A stretch of DNA of 64,000 nt, taken from NCBI RefSeq assembly GCF_900183975.1, contig NZ_LT853882.1, positions 2,845,501 to 2,909,500 of the forward strand. Direction: 5' to 3'. Below the pieces are notes generated by a model. That model searched no databases. It was not told the DNA's origin and saw nothing but the letters and a program-made list of their open reading frames with translations. The translations under genes were made by a program, and so were the position numbers. This document shows positions 18,038 through 27,763 of the stretch, piece after piece. This DNA comes from Xanthomonas fragariae. Its GTDB lineage: Bacteria > Pseudomonadota > Gammaproteobacteria > Xanthomonadales > Xanthomonadaceae. Each line of letters opens with the position of its first letter. The stretch's first letter is position 1.

Positions 18038-18742
18038 ATGGCCCCGTCCCGTCTTGTTTGCGGCTGGCTGGCTTTGGTCCTGGCTCTGGCAGGCGCCGGC
18101 CCCGCTACCGCCGCCGAGATCGCCATCGCGCCGACCACCGCGTATATTCCTGCAGACAGCGACCAGGCGACCGTCTGGCTCTACAACCGGGCCGCGTTGC
18201 CATGGCGCGCCGAAGCCAAGCTCTATCGCTGGCGTCAGGACGGCGACCGCGAACTGCTCGAACCGGCCACCGGCGCTACCGTCAGCCCGACCAATTTCGA
18301 GATCCCGGCGCAAGGCCGGCAGTTGTTACGGGTGATCCGCCTCGGCCCCATCCCGACGCATACCGAAGATAACTACCGATTGGTAGTGACCCAGCACGCG
18401 ACCGGCGACGAGGCCGAGCTGCTGCGTTATTCCATCCCGGTGTTTGCGCTGCCGAGCCAGCCGGGTGACCGGCACCCGGCACTGCAGGCCACGCTCTCCG
18501 GGCAGGGCAGCGAGCGCGTCCTGCGCGTCTACAACGCCGGGCTCAGCCACGCGCGCGTGGCGGACTTGGCCTATATCGCTGCCGAAGGCACCCGCAGCAG
18601 CATCCGCGACGATCTGGCCGGCTATGTGCTGCCCGGCCAGACCCGGCAATGGGCGCTGCCCGCCAACCTTCCCGCAGGCAACGGCCGGTTTGTGGCGCGC
18701 GTCAATAGCGATGTCGAAACCACACTCGCATTGGAGCCGTAA
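18038..18742 (+). CDS. Second pilus periplasmic chaperone
   Basis: A 234-residue PapD-fold protein with a signal peptide to ...GPATAA, then EIAIAPTTAYIPADSDQATVWLYN, RQLLRVIRLGPIPTHTEDNYRLVV and a second Ig-like domain ending LPAGNGRFVARVNSDVETTLALEP. It is clearly paralogous to the chaperone at 13464-14246 (same RQL[IL]RVIR anchor). Having two chaperones for one usher suggests that one serves the tip or the small upstream protein. It is the last gene of the operon. Confidence 0.82.
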   Translation: MAPSRLVCGWLALVLALAGAGPATAAEIAIAPTTAYIPADSDQATVWLYNRAALPWRAEAKLYRWRQDGDRELLEPATGATVSPTNFEIPAQGRQLLRVIRLGPIPTHTEDNYRLVVTQHATGDEAELLRYSIPVFALPSQPGDRHPALQATLSGQGSERVLRVYNAGLSHARVADLAYIAAEGTRSSIRDDLAGYVLPGQTRQWALPANLPAGNGRFVARVNSDVETTLALEP

Positions 18743-19045
18743 GCTTCCGGCTGTTTCCTGCTGGGGCAAAATACCGCAGATTGCACCGGCCTACTTCAGA
18801 CAGCTATACTGCATGGGTTGTTTTGCATGCCTCATAACCATGCATAGCGTCGTTCACGTCGAACGTCATCGACGAATTCACACCTGCCGCCGCCATCCGT
18901 GCCGGGGTGCCCCGCATGGGGTTCGACACGGAGGCGACAGGGAAGCCCAACCCCGGAATTGTTCGCCTGCCCCCTCGTAAGAGCCCGCCTTATGCGGATG
19001 CTCACTGGGACAGGCGCAGATTCCGCTATATATAGAGTTACTTCA
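18743..19045 (+). promoter_or_regulatory. rpsB leader, probable S2 autoregulatory RNA
   Basis: These 303 bases hold no coding frame but are structured. GGGGTT (about 18915-18920) can pair with AACCCC (about 18951-18956), enclosing GACACGGAGGCGACAGGG, and other GC stems lie around it. In gammaproteobacteria the rpsB 5' leader is a conserved regulatory RNA through which S2 represses rpsB-tsf. Position and structure fit. The class was not confirmed by a model search. The end near the start codon is AT-rich (CTATATATAGAG), and no strong Shine-Dalgarno sequence is seen. Confidence 0.45.
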
Positions 19046-19864
19046 ATGCCCCAAGTCACTATGCGTCAGATGCTGGAAGCCGGCGTTCATTTCGGCCACC
19101 GAGCCCGTTACTGGCATCCCAAGATGGCGCCGTACATCTTCGGCGCGCGCGGCAATATCCACATCATCAACCTTGAGAAGACCGTTCCGCTCTTCAATGA
19201 CGCGATGAACTACCTCTCCTCGATCGCGCAGAAGCGCGGCACCGTGCTGTTCCTGGGCACCAAGCGCAGCGCTCGCGAGTCCATCAAGGAAGAAGCCGAG
19301 CGTTGCGGCATGCCGTTCATGATCCAGCGCTGGTTGGGCGGCATGCTGACCAACTTCCGTACCGTCAAGCAATCGGTTGCCCGCCTGAAGGAACTGGAGT
19401 CGGCCGAGACCGATGGCACCTTCGAGAAGCTGGTCAAGCACGAAGTGCTGAGCCTGCGCCGCGAGCGCGAGAAGCTGGACGCCTCGCTCGGCGGCGTTAA
19501 GGACATGAACCGTCTGCCCGACGCGATCTTCGTGATCGACATCGGCCATGAAGACATCGCCATCAAGGAAGCCAAAAAGCTTGGCATCCCGGTGATCGCT
19601 GTAGTCGACACCAACTACGATCCGACCCTGGTCGACTATGCCATTCCGGGTAACGACGACGCCATCCGCGCCGTGCAGCTGTACGCACGCGCCGCTGCCG
19701 ACGCCGTGCTGGAAGGCAAGGCTGCTGCGCCGAACTCTGCTTCGGTGCGCGAAGAAGAGTTCTCGGCTGAATCCGCCGACGAAGGCAAGGGCCGTCGCGC
19801 CCCGGCCAAGAAGGCCGAGAAGAAGGCAGACGCTCCGGCTGCCGCTGCCCCCGCTGCCGAGTAA
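19046..19864 (+). CDS. rpsB: 30S ribosomal protein S2
   Basis: A 272-residue S2 starting [27 protein letters not shown], a universal S2 opening, with [40 protein letters not shown] and [36 protein letters not shown]. It is about 30 residues longer than E. coli S2 because of an Ala/Lys/Glu-rich tail ([21 protein letters not shown]), common in Xanthomonadaceae ribosomal proteins. It is followed by tsf as usual. Confidence 0.98.
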   Translation: MPQVTMRQMLEAGVHFGHRARYWHPKMAPYIFGARGNIHIINLEKTVPLFNDAMNYLSSIAQKRGTVLFLGTKRSARESIKEEAERCGMPFMIQRWLGGMLTNFRTVKQSVARLKELESAETDGTFEKLVKHEVLSLRREREKLDASLGGVKDMNRLPDAIFVIDIGHEDIAIKEAKKLGIPVIAVVDTNYDPTLVDYAIPGNDDAIRAVQLYARAAADAVLEGKAAAPNSASVREEEFSAESADEGKGRRAPAKKAEKKADAPAAAAPAAE

Positions 19865-19876
19865 TCGGCATGCAAT

Positions 19877-19902
19877 GCGGCCGCACCATGCTGTGCGGCC
19901 GC
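19877..19902 (+). terminator. Hairpin between rpsB and tsf
   Basis: A perfect 10-bp stem (GCGGCCGCAC / GTGCGGCCGC) with a 6-base loop starts 12 bases after the rpsB stop. No U-tract follows, so it is more likely a partial terminator, processing site or 3' stabiliser that sets the rpsB:tsf ratio than a full stop. Confidence 0.5.
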
Positions 19903-20033
19903 AGCCCCGACGGGTCCATCGCGGCCCTTGGTTGAGGCCACTGAAGACATCTACGGGGGCGGCCAGCATGGCTGCATCGTCTCCTACTGGCGGATCACTC
20001 CGCCGCACGCATTCGTTTATATGAGGTTATTCC

Positions 20034-20912
20034 ATGGAAATCACTGCTTCCCTGGTCAAGGAACTGCGCGAGCGCACCGGCGCCGGCATGATGGAGTGCA
20101 AGAAGGCACTCGTCGAAAACGCAGGCGACATCGACGCCGCTGCCGAATGGCTGCGCAAGTCGGGTCTGGCCAAGGCTGACAAAAAGGCCGACCGTGTGGC
20201 CGCCGAAGGTCGCATCGCCACCGCACAGGCCGGCGGCAAGGCAGTGCTGGTCGAAGTCAACTCCGAGACCGACTTCGTCGCCAAGGACGAGAATTTCCTG
20301 GCCTTTACCGTGACCGTGGCCAGCGCTGCGCTGAACTCGGACGCAACCGATGCCGAAGCGCTGAAGAGCATCAAGCTGGACAGCGGCGAGACTATAGAAG
20401 AGCGCCGCGCTGCGGTCATCGCCAAGGTCGGCGAGAACCTGCAGGTGCGTCGCTTGGTGCGTATCGACAGCGCCGACAACGTCGCTGCCTACGTGCACGG
20501 CGGCCGTATCGGTGTGCTGGTCGAACTAAAGGGTGGCGACATCGAGCTGGCGCGCGGCATCGCCATGCACATCGCTGCGATGAATCCGCCGCACATCAAG
20601 GCCTCCGACGTTCCGGCCGAGTTCGTTGCCAAGGAAAAGGAAATCGAACTGGCCAAGATGTCTGAGAAGGACAAGTCCAAGCCGGCCGAGATTCTGGAAA
20701 AGATCATCAGCGGCAAGATCAGCAAGATCGTCAACGAAGTGACTCTGTACGGTCAGCCGTATGTGCTCAACACCGACCAGACCGTCGGGCAGGCCGTCAA
20801 AGCTGCAGGTGCCGACGTAGTCTTTTTCCAGCGCCTGGCCGTTGGCGAAGGCATCGAGAAGGTGGTGGAAGACTACGCCGCCGAAGTGATGAAGCAGGCC
20901 GGACTGGCCTGA
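20034..20912 (+). CDS. tsf: Translation elongation factor Ts
   Basis: This 292-residue guanine nucleotide exchange factor for EF-Tu begins [28 protein letters not shown], contains the [10 protein letters not shown] core contact motif, and has the two C-domain repeats ([26 protein letters not shown]). Length and order match the family. It is followed closely by an intrinsic terminator. Confidence 0.98.
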   Translation: MEITASLVKELRERTGAGMMECKKALVENAGDIDAAAEWLRKSGLAKADKKADRVAAEGRIATAQAGGKAVLVEVNSETDFVAKDENFLAFTVTVASAALNSDATDAEALKSIKLDSGETIEERRAAVIAKVGENLQVRRLVRIDSADNVAAYVHGGRIGVLVELKGGDIELARGIAMHIAAMNPPHIKASDVPAEFVAKEKEIELAKMSEKDKSKPAEILEKIISGKISKIVNEVTLYGQPYVLNTDQTVGQAVKAAGADVVFFQRLAVGEGIEKVVEDYAAEVMKQAGLA

Positions 20913-20928
20913 TGTTTCGCAGGCGATG

Positions 20929-20965
20929 AAGAAAAAAGCCGCGGCTCGCCGCGGCTTTTTTCTTC
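20929..20965 (+). terminator. Intrinsic terminator after tsf
   Basis: GCCGCGG-CTC-CCGCGGC is flanked by an A-run and followed by TTTTTTC, 17 bases downstream of the tsf stop. It is nearly symmetric, so it could work in both directions. Confidence 0.9.
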
Positions 20966-20989
20966 TGCGCATCGCACTGTAGCCAGACA

Positions 20990-21844
20990 GCGCAGGACGT
21001 GCTGGAACTGGACGCCGAACGCTTCGAAAAAGGTGATCGAACGCATCGCCGAATCGCTGCCCGAACTGAAAGCCTTGTTCGACATCCGCGTGCCGCAACC
21101 CGAGCACATCCAGATGATCTTCGAGCATGCACGTGAACTGGCGATACTGCATCGCCTGCACGAATTGCAGGACGTGGCCGATTCGTCGGCATGCCGACGA
21201 ATCGGGAAACCGCATGCGTCATCTGACCGAACAGGCCAGCCGCGACGCATTGACCGGTGTGTTCAATCGGCACCAGCTTGGCACCGCGCTTGCGCACGAG
21301 TTCGAACTGGCATCGCGGCAGAATTGGCTGCTGTCGATCGCCTTTATCGACCTGGATGACTTCAAACGCGTCAACGATACGCATGGCCATCCGGTCGGCG
21401 ACGCGGTGTTGCGCAATTGTGCCCGGACGCTGCAGCGCATGGTGCGCACCAGCGATCTGACGACACGCTACGGCTGCGAAGAATTCCTGCTGATCCTGGT
21501 CAACACCGCAGCCGAAGCGGCGTTGATAGTGATCAAGCGCATCCTGCCCGAGACCCCACGCACGCCGATGGCGCAACTGCAGGGCGGCCCCGCTCCATCT
21601 CACCCTCTCGGCAGGCCTGGCCACGCATGGCGGCAACGACCGCCAGTTTGAGAGCATCGAGGATGTGTTGCAGGCGTTCGACAGCACGCTGTGTCGCTCC
21701 AAGCGTCGCGGCCACAACCGTGTCACCGCCGACGATGCGACCGCTGTACCGAGACCGCCCAACCCCCGCGCGCGCACTGAGCAATACGTCACGCCGCTTC
21801 CGACGAAGGAATTTTTAGCACGTCCGATGACAGGCTTCCGATAG
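20990..21844 (+). pseudogene. Decayed GGDEF (diguanylate cyclase-like) gene
   Basis: Coding similarity is split over three frames. The pieces are LELDAERFEK, then VIERIAESLPELKALFDIRVPQPEHIQMIFEHARELAILHRLHELQD, then TEQASRDALTGVFNRHQLG...FIDLDDFKRVNDTHGHPVGDAVLRNCARTLQR...TTRYGCEEFLLIL, and finally LTLSAGLATHGG...FDSTLCRSKRRGHNRV. Together they form the end of a regulatory region plus a nearly complete GGDEF domain. Causes seen are an extra A in a run near 21030, a 16-base insertion forming a palindrome at 21179-21204, and a shift near 21590. No start or N-terminal part is found after the terminator. The active site reads GCEEF instead of GGEEF. It is non-functional as read. Confidence 0.8.
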
Positions 21845-21888
21845 AATTGCCGGCATTTGCCGATCCCCCCACCCCCGAGGTTTTCCCT

Positions 21889-22611
21889 ATGTCTGAATTT
21901 CCCTATCGCCGCATTCTTCTCAAACTTTCCGGGGAGGCGCTGATGGGAGACGGGGATTACGGCATCGATCCCAAAGTCATCAATCGCCTCGCCCAGGAAG
22001 TGATCGAAGCGCAGCAAGCCGGCGCACAGGTCGCTTTGGTGATCGGCGGCGGCAACATCTTCCGCGGCGCCGGCCTGGCCGCTAGCGGCATGGACCGCGT
22101 CACCGGCGACCACATGGGCATGCTGGCTACGGTGATCAACGCGCTGGCGATGCAAGATGCGCTGGAAAAGCTCGGAGCCAAAGTGCGCGTGATGAGCGCG
22201 ATCAAGATCAACGACGTCTGCGAAGACTTCATCCGCCGTCGCGCAATCCGTCATCTGGAAAAGGGCCGCATCGCGATCTTCGCCGCCGGCACTGGCAACC
22301 CATTTTTCACCACCGACTCGGGCGCCGCCCTGCGCGCGATTGAGATCGGCGCCGACCTGCTGCTCAAGGCAACCAAGGTCGACGGCGTGTACGACAAGGA
22401 CCCGAAGAAGCACACCGATGCAGTGCGTTACGACAGACTGACCTACGATCAGGTCATCATGCAGGGTCTGGAAGTGATGGACACGGCCGCATTCGCATTG
22501 GCGCGCGACAGCGACCTGCCGCTGCGCATCTTCGGCATGAGCGAGCCGGGCGTGCTGCTGCGCATCCTGCATGGCGAACAGATCGGCACCTTGGTCCAGG
22601 GCCGCAGCTGA
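21889..22611 (+). CDS. pyrH: Uridylate kinase (UMP kinase)
   Basis: A 240-residue bacterial-type UMP kinase (amino acid kinase fold) making UDP. The ATG at 21889 is preceded by CCGAGG; a longer frame upstream is not needed. Motifs are [22 protein letters not shown] (nucleotide loop), [50 protein letters not shown] and [13 protein letters not shown]. The pyrH-frr-uppS order is standard. Confidence 0.97.
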   Translation: MSEFPYRRILLKLSGEALMGDGDYGIDPKVINRLAQEVIEAQQAGAQVALVIGGGNIFRGAGLAASGMDRVTGDHMGMLATVINALAMQDALEKLGAKVRVMSAIKINDVCEDFIRRRAIRHLEKGRIAIFAAGTGNPFFTTDSGAALRAIEIGADLLLKATKVDGVYDKDPKKHTDAVRYDRLTYDQVIMQGLEVMDTAAFALARDSDLPLRIFGMSEPGVLLRILHGEQIGTLVQGRS

Positions 22612-22959
22612 GGCCGGGAATCGGGATTGGGGAATCGCAAAAGCGCAGCCCCAGCGACTGCGCTGACACCCAAGGAACCTTTGAACAACTCACGACGTGG
22701 CGAGCGAGCTTCGGACTTCGCTCAAACGTGACGATCGTCCGCGCTGAAAATCAAGCATTTACGCATAGCGGCGATTGCCTCGGTTGTTGATTGAAAGCTC
22801 ATGGGAGCGTTGTTCAGAGCTTCCCTAACTGACAGCGGCACCGGGCGTGAAGCGCGGCGCCACAAGTGAACCGGCTGCGCAGGACCCCGACGGCCTGCGA
22901 GTCGGGAAACCTCAGTCCCGGCTATAATCCCCGCACTCAGCTCCACACGGATTTCGGCG
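22612..22959. repeat. Intergenic region carrying a GGGAATCGGGATT-type repeat
   Basis: The first bases after pyrH read GGGAATCGGGATTGGGGAATC (22617-22637), one of several imperfect copies of a GGGAATCG-rich sequence in this window (also near 34060, 38655, 38711 and 39765). The remaining 300 bases show no coding frame; the frr promoter presumably lies at the right end. Confidence 0.45.
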
Positions 22960-23517
22960 ATGCTCAACCAGATCAAACAAGACGCGCAGACGCGCATGAC
23001 CAAGAGCATCGATGCTCTACGCCATTCACTGACCACCGTGCGTACCGGGCGCGCCTCACCGGCGTTGCTGGACGGCATCAAGGTCAAGGCATATGGCACC
23101 GACACTCCGCTCAACCAGGTTGCCAGCATCAGCGTGTCCGAGGGCCGCTCGCTGGTGATCAGCCTGTTCGACAAGAGCATGATCAAGGACGTCGAGAAAG
23201 CGATTTACGCCTCGGATCTGGGCCTGACCCCGACCGTGGTAGGCACCGTGATCCGTCTGAACCTTCCGCCGTTGACCGAGGAGCGCCGCAAGGAGCTCAG
23301 CAAGGCCGTGCATGGCGAAGGCGAAGACAGCAAGGTGGCCATCCGCAATATCCGTCGCGATGCCAACCAGCAGGTCAAGGATCTGCTCAAGGACAAGAAG
23401 GTCACCGAAGACGAGGCACGCAGCTCGGAAGACGAGATCCAGAAGCTGACCGATAAGGCCATCAAAGACGTGGATGAGGTCGTCAAGGACAAGGAACAGG
23501 AATTGATGACGGTCTGA
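22960..23517 (+). CDS. frr: Ribosome recycling factor
   Basis: At 185 residues this equals E. coli RRF. It contains [56 protein letters not shown] and [13 protein letters not shown] helices ([19 protein letters not shown]). It splits post-termination ribosomes together with EF-G. It is followed two bases later by uppS. Confidence 0.97.
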   Translation: MLNQIKQDAQTRMTKSIDALRHSLTTVRTGRASPALLDGIKVKAYGTDTPLNQVASISVSEGRSLVISLFDKSMIKDVEKAIYASDLGLTPTVVGTVIRLNLPPLTEERRKELSKAVHGEGEDSKVAIRNIRRDANQQVKDLLKDKKVTEDEARSSEDEIQKLTDKAIKDVDEVVKDKEQELMTV

Positions 23518-23519
23518 TC

Positions 23520-24296
23520 GTGGCATCTTCTGCCATGCATCCAGCACCTTCCGCCGCCGCTGTGCCGCGCCACATTGCCATCATCATGGATGGCAATGGG
23601 CGTTGGGCGCAGCGTCGGCGGCGTCCACGCGTGATCGGTCATCGCGCGGGCGCGCGGGCGGTCAATCGCACCATCGATTTCTGCCTGGAAAAAGGCGTCT
23701 CGGCACTGACGCTGTTCGCGTTTTCCAGTGAAAACTGGGGCCGCCCGCAGGACGAAATCGACGCGCTGATGAAGCTGTTTTTGCATGCGCTCGACCGAGA
23801 GGTCGAAGAACTGCAGCGACGTGGCGTGCAAGTGCGCTTTATCGGCGACCGCAGTCGCTTCGCGGCTCACTTGCGCGACCGCATGGCCGGTGCCGAACGC
23901 ATGACAGCGGCCAATTCGCGCCTGATACTGAGCATCGCCGCCAGCTACGGCGGCCGCCAGGACATTGCGATGGCCGCACGCGCACTGGCCGAAGACGTGG
24001 CCGCCGGTCGCCTGCAGCCGCAACAGATCAACGAAGCCCTGCTTTCCAGCCGGGTCGCACTGGCCGATCTGCCGGCGCCGGATCTATTTATCCGCACCGG
24101 TGGCGACACCCGCATCAGCAATTTCCTGCTGTGGCAGCTCGCCTACACCGAGCTGTGGTTCACCGAAACCTTGTGGCCGGAGTTCGATGCCGGCGTGCTG
24201 CAGCAGGCGCTGGATGACTACGCCGGGCGCGAGCGTCGCTTCGGCCTGACCAGCGACCAGATTGCCGACAAGGCGACGGAGAGCTCCTCCGCATGA
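23520..24296 (+). CDS. uppS: Undecaprenyl diphosphate synthase
   Basis: A cis-prenyltransferase making C55-PP for peptidoglycan and LPS carriers. The signature MDGNGRWAQRRRRPRVIGHRAGARAV holds the catalytic Asp. FSSENWGRPQDEIDALMKLF, LFIRTGGDTRISNFLLWQLAYTELWFTETLWPEF and a DY..RERRFG end are also family-typical. The 258-residue version starts at GTG 23520, 2 bases after the frr stop; ATG 23535 is the alternative and begins close to the conserved domain. The stop overlaps cdsA. Confidence 0.95.
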   Translation: MASSAMHPAPSAAAVPRHIAIIMDGNGRWAQRRRRPRVIGHRAGARAVNRTIDFCLEKGVSALTLFAFSSENWGRPQDEIDALMKLFLHALDREVEELQRRGVQVRFIGDRSRFAAHLRDRMAGAERMTAANSRLILSIAASYGGRQDIAMAARALAEDVAAGRLQPQQINEALLSSRVALADLPAPDLFIRTGGDTRISNFLLWQLAYTELWFTETLWPEFDAGVLQQALDDYAGRERRFGLTSDQIADKATESSSA

Positions 24297-25114
24297 CCAA
24301 GACCCGCGTGATTGCCGCGCTGATCATGGCGCCGCTCGCCATTTGCGCGATCGTGCTGCTGCCCACGCAGTGGCTGGCGGCGCTGGCGGCGATCCTGTTC
24401 CTGACCGGACTGTGGGAGTGGCTCAAGCTCTCTGGCATCGACGACAGCCTGCCGCGCACCGTGCTGCTGGTGCTCAATCTGCTGCTGATGGTGCTGATGG
24501 TGTGGGCGTCGGCTGGCTCCATGGTGCTTTTCGAGATTGCCACGCTGGTAGGCGTGGCGTGGTGGTTGGTGGCATTGCTTTGGCTGCGCTTTTTCACCTT
24601 TGGTGCCGGCAACGGCCAGGCGCGCGCGCTCAAGCTGGCCGCAGGCACGTTGGCGTTGCTGCCAGCATGGGCCGCACTGGTACTGCTGCATGCCAATCCG
24701 GACAAGGGCAACCTGTGGCTGCTGACCGCGCTGACCATGGTATGGGCGGCCGACTCAGCCGCATACTTCGCCGGTCGCGCCTTCGGTAAGCACAAACTGG
24801 CGCAGCGGATCAGTCCCAACAAAACCATCGAAGGTCTGCTCGGCGGAATGCTCGCCGGTATCGCGGTCGCCTGCGCATTCGGCTGGCTGGCCGGGCTGAC
24901 CCTGGCGCGTGTGCCGCAGCTGATGCTGCTCTCCGCAGTCGCGGTGCTGGCCTCTGTACTGGGCGATCTGTTCGAGAGTCTGCTCAAGCGCCAGGCGGGC
25001 GCCAAGGACTCGGGCACGGTGATTCCGGGCCACGGCGGCGTGCTGGATCGGATAGATGGCGTGCTCGCCGCCCTGCCGGTGTTCGCACTCGGCAAGGAAA
25101 TTCTCGGGTTCTAG
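24293..25114 (+). CDS. cdsA: Phosphatidate cytidylyltransferase
   Basis: This 273-residue multi-pass inner-membrane enzyme makes CDP-diacylglycerol from phosphatidate and CTP. There are several hydrophobic helices, then the family signature [36 protein letters not shown], with the Asp residues that bind metal. The start overlaps the uppS stop (ATGA). Confidence 0.96.
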   Translation: MTKTRVIAALIMAPLAICAIVLLPTQWLAALAAILFLTGLWEWLKLSGIDDSLPRTVLLVLNLLLMVLMVWASAGSMVLFEIATLVGVAWWLVALLWLRFFTFGAGNGQARALKLAAGTLALLPAWAALVLLHANPDKGNLWLLTALTMVWAADSAAYFAGRAFGKHKLAQRISPNKTIEGLLGGMLAGIAVACAFGWLAGLTLARVPQLMLLSAVAVLASVLGDLFESLLKRQAGAKDSGTVIPGHGGVLDRIDGVLAALPVFALGKEILGF

Positions 25115-25116
25115 GC

Positions 25117-26307
25117 ATGGCTGGCTCCTCTCCCCGTCAGGTCGCCGTGTTCGGCGCGACCGGCTCGATCGGTGCATCGGCACTGGACGTAATCGCGCGC
25201 CACCCAGAGCGATTGCGCGCCAGCGTGTTGTCGGCCGGCAGCAAGATCGATGAGCTGCTGGCGCTGTGCGCCATGCATCGGCCGACGCATGCGGTGATCG
25301 CGGACGACTCCCTGTACCCGGCGTTGCGCGATGGGTTGCGTGCGCGGGGCTTGGCAACCCAGGCGCATGCCGGTTCCGCGGCGTTGGACGCGCTGGCCGG
25401 CAGCGATGCCTGCGACACTGTGGTGGCTGCCATTGTCGGCGCGACCGGGCTACCCTCCACCCTGGCCGCTGCCCGCGCCGGCAAACGGCTGTTGCTGGCC
25501 AACAAGGAATCGTTGGTGCTGGCCGGCGAGCTGCTGACCCGCACCGCAGCCGCCGCTGGCGCGGAAATCATTCCGATCGACAGCGAGCACAGCGCCATCT
25601 TTCAGTGTCTGCGCTCCTGCGACGCCAGCGGCGGCGTGCGTCGGGTGATCCTAACCGCGTCCGGCGGCCCGTTCCGTGGCTGGGACCGCGCCGCGCTGGC
25701 GGCGGTCACGCCCGCGCAAGCCGTTTCGCATCCCAAGTGGTCGATGGGCCCGAAGATTTCGGTGGATTCGGCGACCTTGATGAATAAAGGTCTGGAAGTC
25801 ATCGAAGCGCATCACCTGTTTGGCCTTCCCGGCGCGCAGATAGATGTGCTGGTACACCCGCAAAGTCTGGTGCATTCGCTAGTCGAGTTCGTCGACGGCT
25901 CTACCCTTGCCCAGCTCGGCCTGCCGGACATGCGCACCACCTTGGCGGTCGGTCTGGCGTGGCCGGAGCGAGTCGAATCCGGGGTCGCCGGGCTGGACCT
26001 GCTGAGCCAGGGCCGGCTGGATTTCGAAGCTCCAGACACTGCCGCATTCCCCTGTCTGCGCTTGGCCTGGGACGCATTGCGTGCAGGTGGAACCGCGCCT
26101 GCGATTCTGAACGCGGCCAACGAAGTGGCTGTTTCAGCGTTTCTTCAGGGCCAAGTGGGTTTTCTAGCGATCCATGCGTTGGTTGAACACACGCTGACAA
26201 CGCTTCCGCGGCACAATGCCGACACCCTCGACACCCTACTTTTTGCTGACGCGCAAGCGCGGCAAATCACCGAACGCGCCCTCGCCCACCACGCCCTTCA
26301 TGCCTGA
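25117..26307 (+). CDS. dxr: 1-deoxy-D-xylulose 5-phosphate reductoisomerase
   Basis: A 396-residue MEP-pathway enzyme converting DXP to MEP with NADPH. The NADPH fingerprint [13 protein letters not shown] is followed by [25 protein letters not shown] (metal and substrate Asp/Glu), [43 protein letters not shown] and [13 protein letters not shown]. It starts 2 bases after cdsA. With uppS it links isoprenoid supply to carrier lipid synthesis. Confidence 0.97.
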   Translation: MAGSSPRQVAVFGATGSIGASALDVIARHPERLRASVLSAGSKIDELLALCAMHRPTHAVIADDSLYPALRDGLRARGLATQAHAGSAALDALAGSDACDTVVAAIVGATGLPSTLAAARAGKRLLLANKESLVLAGELLTRTAAAAGAEIIPIDSEHSAIFQCLRSCDASGGVRRVILTASGGPFRGWDRAALAAVTPAQAVSHPKWSMGPKISVDSATLMNKGLEVIEAHHLFGLPGAQIDVLVHPQSLVHSLVEFVDGSTLAQLGLPDMRTTLAVGLAWPERVESGVAGLDLLSQGRLDFEAPDTAAFPCLRLAWDALRAGGTAPAILNAANEVAVSAFLQGQVGFLAIHALVEHTLTTLPRHNADTLDTLLFADAQARQITERALAHHALHA

Positions 26308-26333
26308 TCGATCCACGCAACCGAGTTGCATCC

Positions 26334-27680
26334 ATGGGTAATTTCATCGGTTCGGTCTGGTGGATGATGGTCAGCCTGGGTGTATTGGTGACTTTCCACG
26401 AATTCGGACACTTCTGGGTCGCGCGTCGCTGCGGCGTCAAGGTGCTGCGCTTTTCTGTGGGCTTCGGCAAACCGTTGTGGATGCGCCGCGATCGCCACGG
26501 CACCGAGTTCGTGGTCGCCGCAATTCCGCTCGGCGGCTATGTCAAGATGCTCGACGAGCGCGAGGGCGATGTGCATCCAGCCGAGCAGGACCAGGCATTC
26601 AATCGCAAGACCGTGTGGCAACGCGTCGCAATCGTGGCCGCTGGCCCGATCGCCAATCTATTGCTGTGCATAGCGATGTTGTGGGCGATGTTCGTGGTCG
26701 GCAAGCAGGATTATTCGGCCACTGTGGGCCGTGTCGATGGCCTGGCCGCCGAAGCCGGGTTGACCCCGGGCGAGCGTATCGTGCGCATCGATGGCCGCAG
26801 CGTGAGTAGCTGGAGCGATGCCAGCATGCAGCTGGCCACCGCGGCGATGGACAAGCGCGACATCCGCGTTTTGACTTCCTCCGACGACGCCGGCAGCAGC
26901 GAGCACACCTTGCGCCTATCGCAGTTGCCGGCCGGCTTCGACGAGCGCCGCGTCGCCTCGCTGGGCGGTATTGGCTGGCAGTTTATGCTGCAGCCGCCGG
27001 TGATCGCCGACGTGCTACCCGGCTCGGTGGCCGATGGCCTGCTCAAGCCGGGCGACCGCATCGTCGCCATCGATGGCAAGCCGATCCGCTCGGCCGAGGA
27101 CATCATTCCCGAGGTGCAGGCGCTGGGCAAGCACGGCGGCCCCGGCATGATCGAAGTGGCGCGAGGCGAGGACCGCCTGGCGCTGGAAATCGCCCCGCGC
27201 AGATCGCCGCAGGGCCAATGGATGCTGGGCATCCGCCCGGCCGCTACGCCGGTGCCGGAGTACGACAGCCTTCAGAAGTACAGTGTCTTCGCTGCGGTGC
27301 CTGCGGCGATCCGCGAAACCGGCAGAATGACGGCCGATTCGCTCGGCATGATGAAGCGCATGCTGACAGGCCAGGCCTCGGTAAAGAATATCTCCGGTCC
27401 GGTCACGATCGCGCGCGCCGCCAATGCCTCAGTCGAACGCGGGCTCGACTGGTTCCTGTATTTCCTTGGATTGCTGTCGCTTAGCCTGGCGATCATCAAC
27501 CTGATGCCCATCCCGATCTTGGACGGTGGGCACCTGCTGTATTACCTTATTGAGTTGGTCAAGGGCAGCCCGATCAGCGAACGGGCCATGATTGCCGGAC
27601 AATATGTCGGTATGGCGGTCCTGGCCGGGCTGATGGGACTGGCGTTCTACAACGATATCCTCGGCCTGGTTCCACGATGA
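26334..27680 (+). CDS. rseP: RIP metalloprotease (sigma-E regulator, site-2 protease)
   Basis: A 448-residue inner-membrane zinc protease cutting RseA-type anti-sigma factors and signal peptide remnants. HEFGH at residues 22-26 lies in the first membrane helix, two PDZ domains span about 110-300, and the third zinc ligand motif NLMPIPILDGGHLLYYLIE is near the C terminus. Its stop overlaps the long bamA-side frame, consistent with coupling to outer-membrane assembly control. Confidence 0.96.
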   Translation: MGNFIGSVWWMMVSLGVLVTFHEFGHFWVARRCGVKVLRFSVGFGKPLWMRRDRHGTEFVVAAIPLGGYVKMLDEREGDVHPAEQDQAFNRKTVWQRVAIVAAGPIANLLLCIAMLWAMFVVGKQDYSATVGRVDGLAAEAGLTPGERIVRIDGRSVSSWSDASMQLATAAMDKRDIRVLTSSDDAGSSEHTLRLSQLPAGFDERRVASLGGIGWQFMLQPPVIADVLPGSVADGLLKPGDRIVAIDGKPIRSAEDIIPEVQALGKHGGPGMIEVARGEDRLALEIAPRRSPQGQWMLGIRPAATPVPEYDSLQKYSVFAAVPAAIRETGRMTADSLGMMKRMLTGQASVKNISGPVTIARAANASVERGLDWFLYFLGLLSLSLAIINLMPIPILDGGHLLYYLIELVKGSPISERAMIAGQYVGMAVLAGLMGLAFYNDILGLVPR

Positions 27681-27763
27681 AGCTGCTCCACTCTTTCCGC
27701 CTGTTGTCGTCGTCATACGCCGGCATCCAGCAACACCCGAAATCGACTCCAACCGGATGTGAC

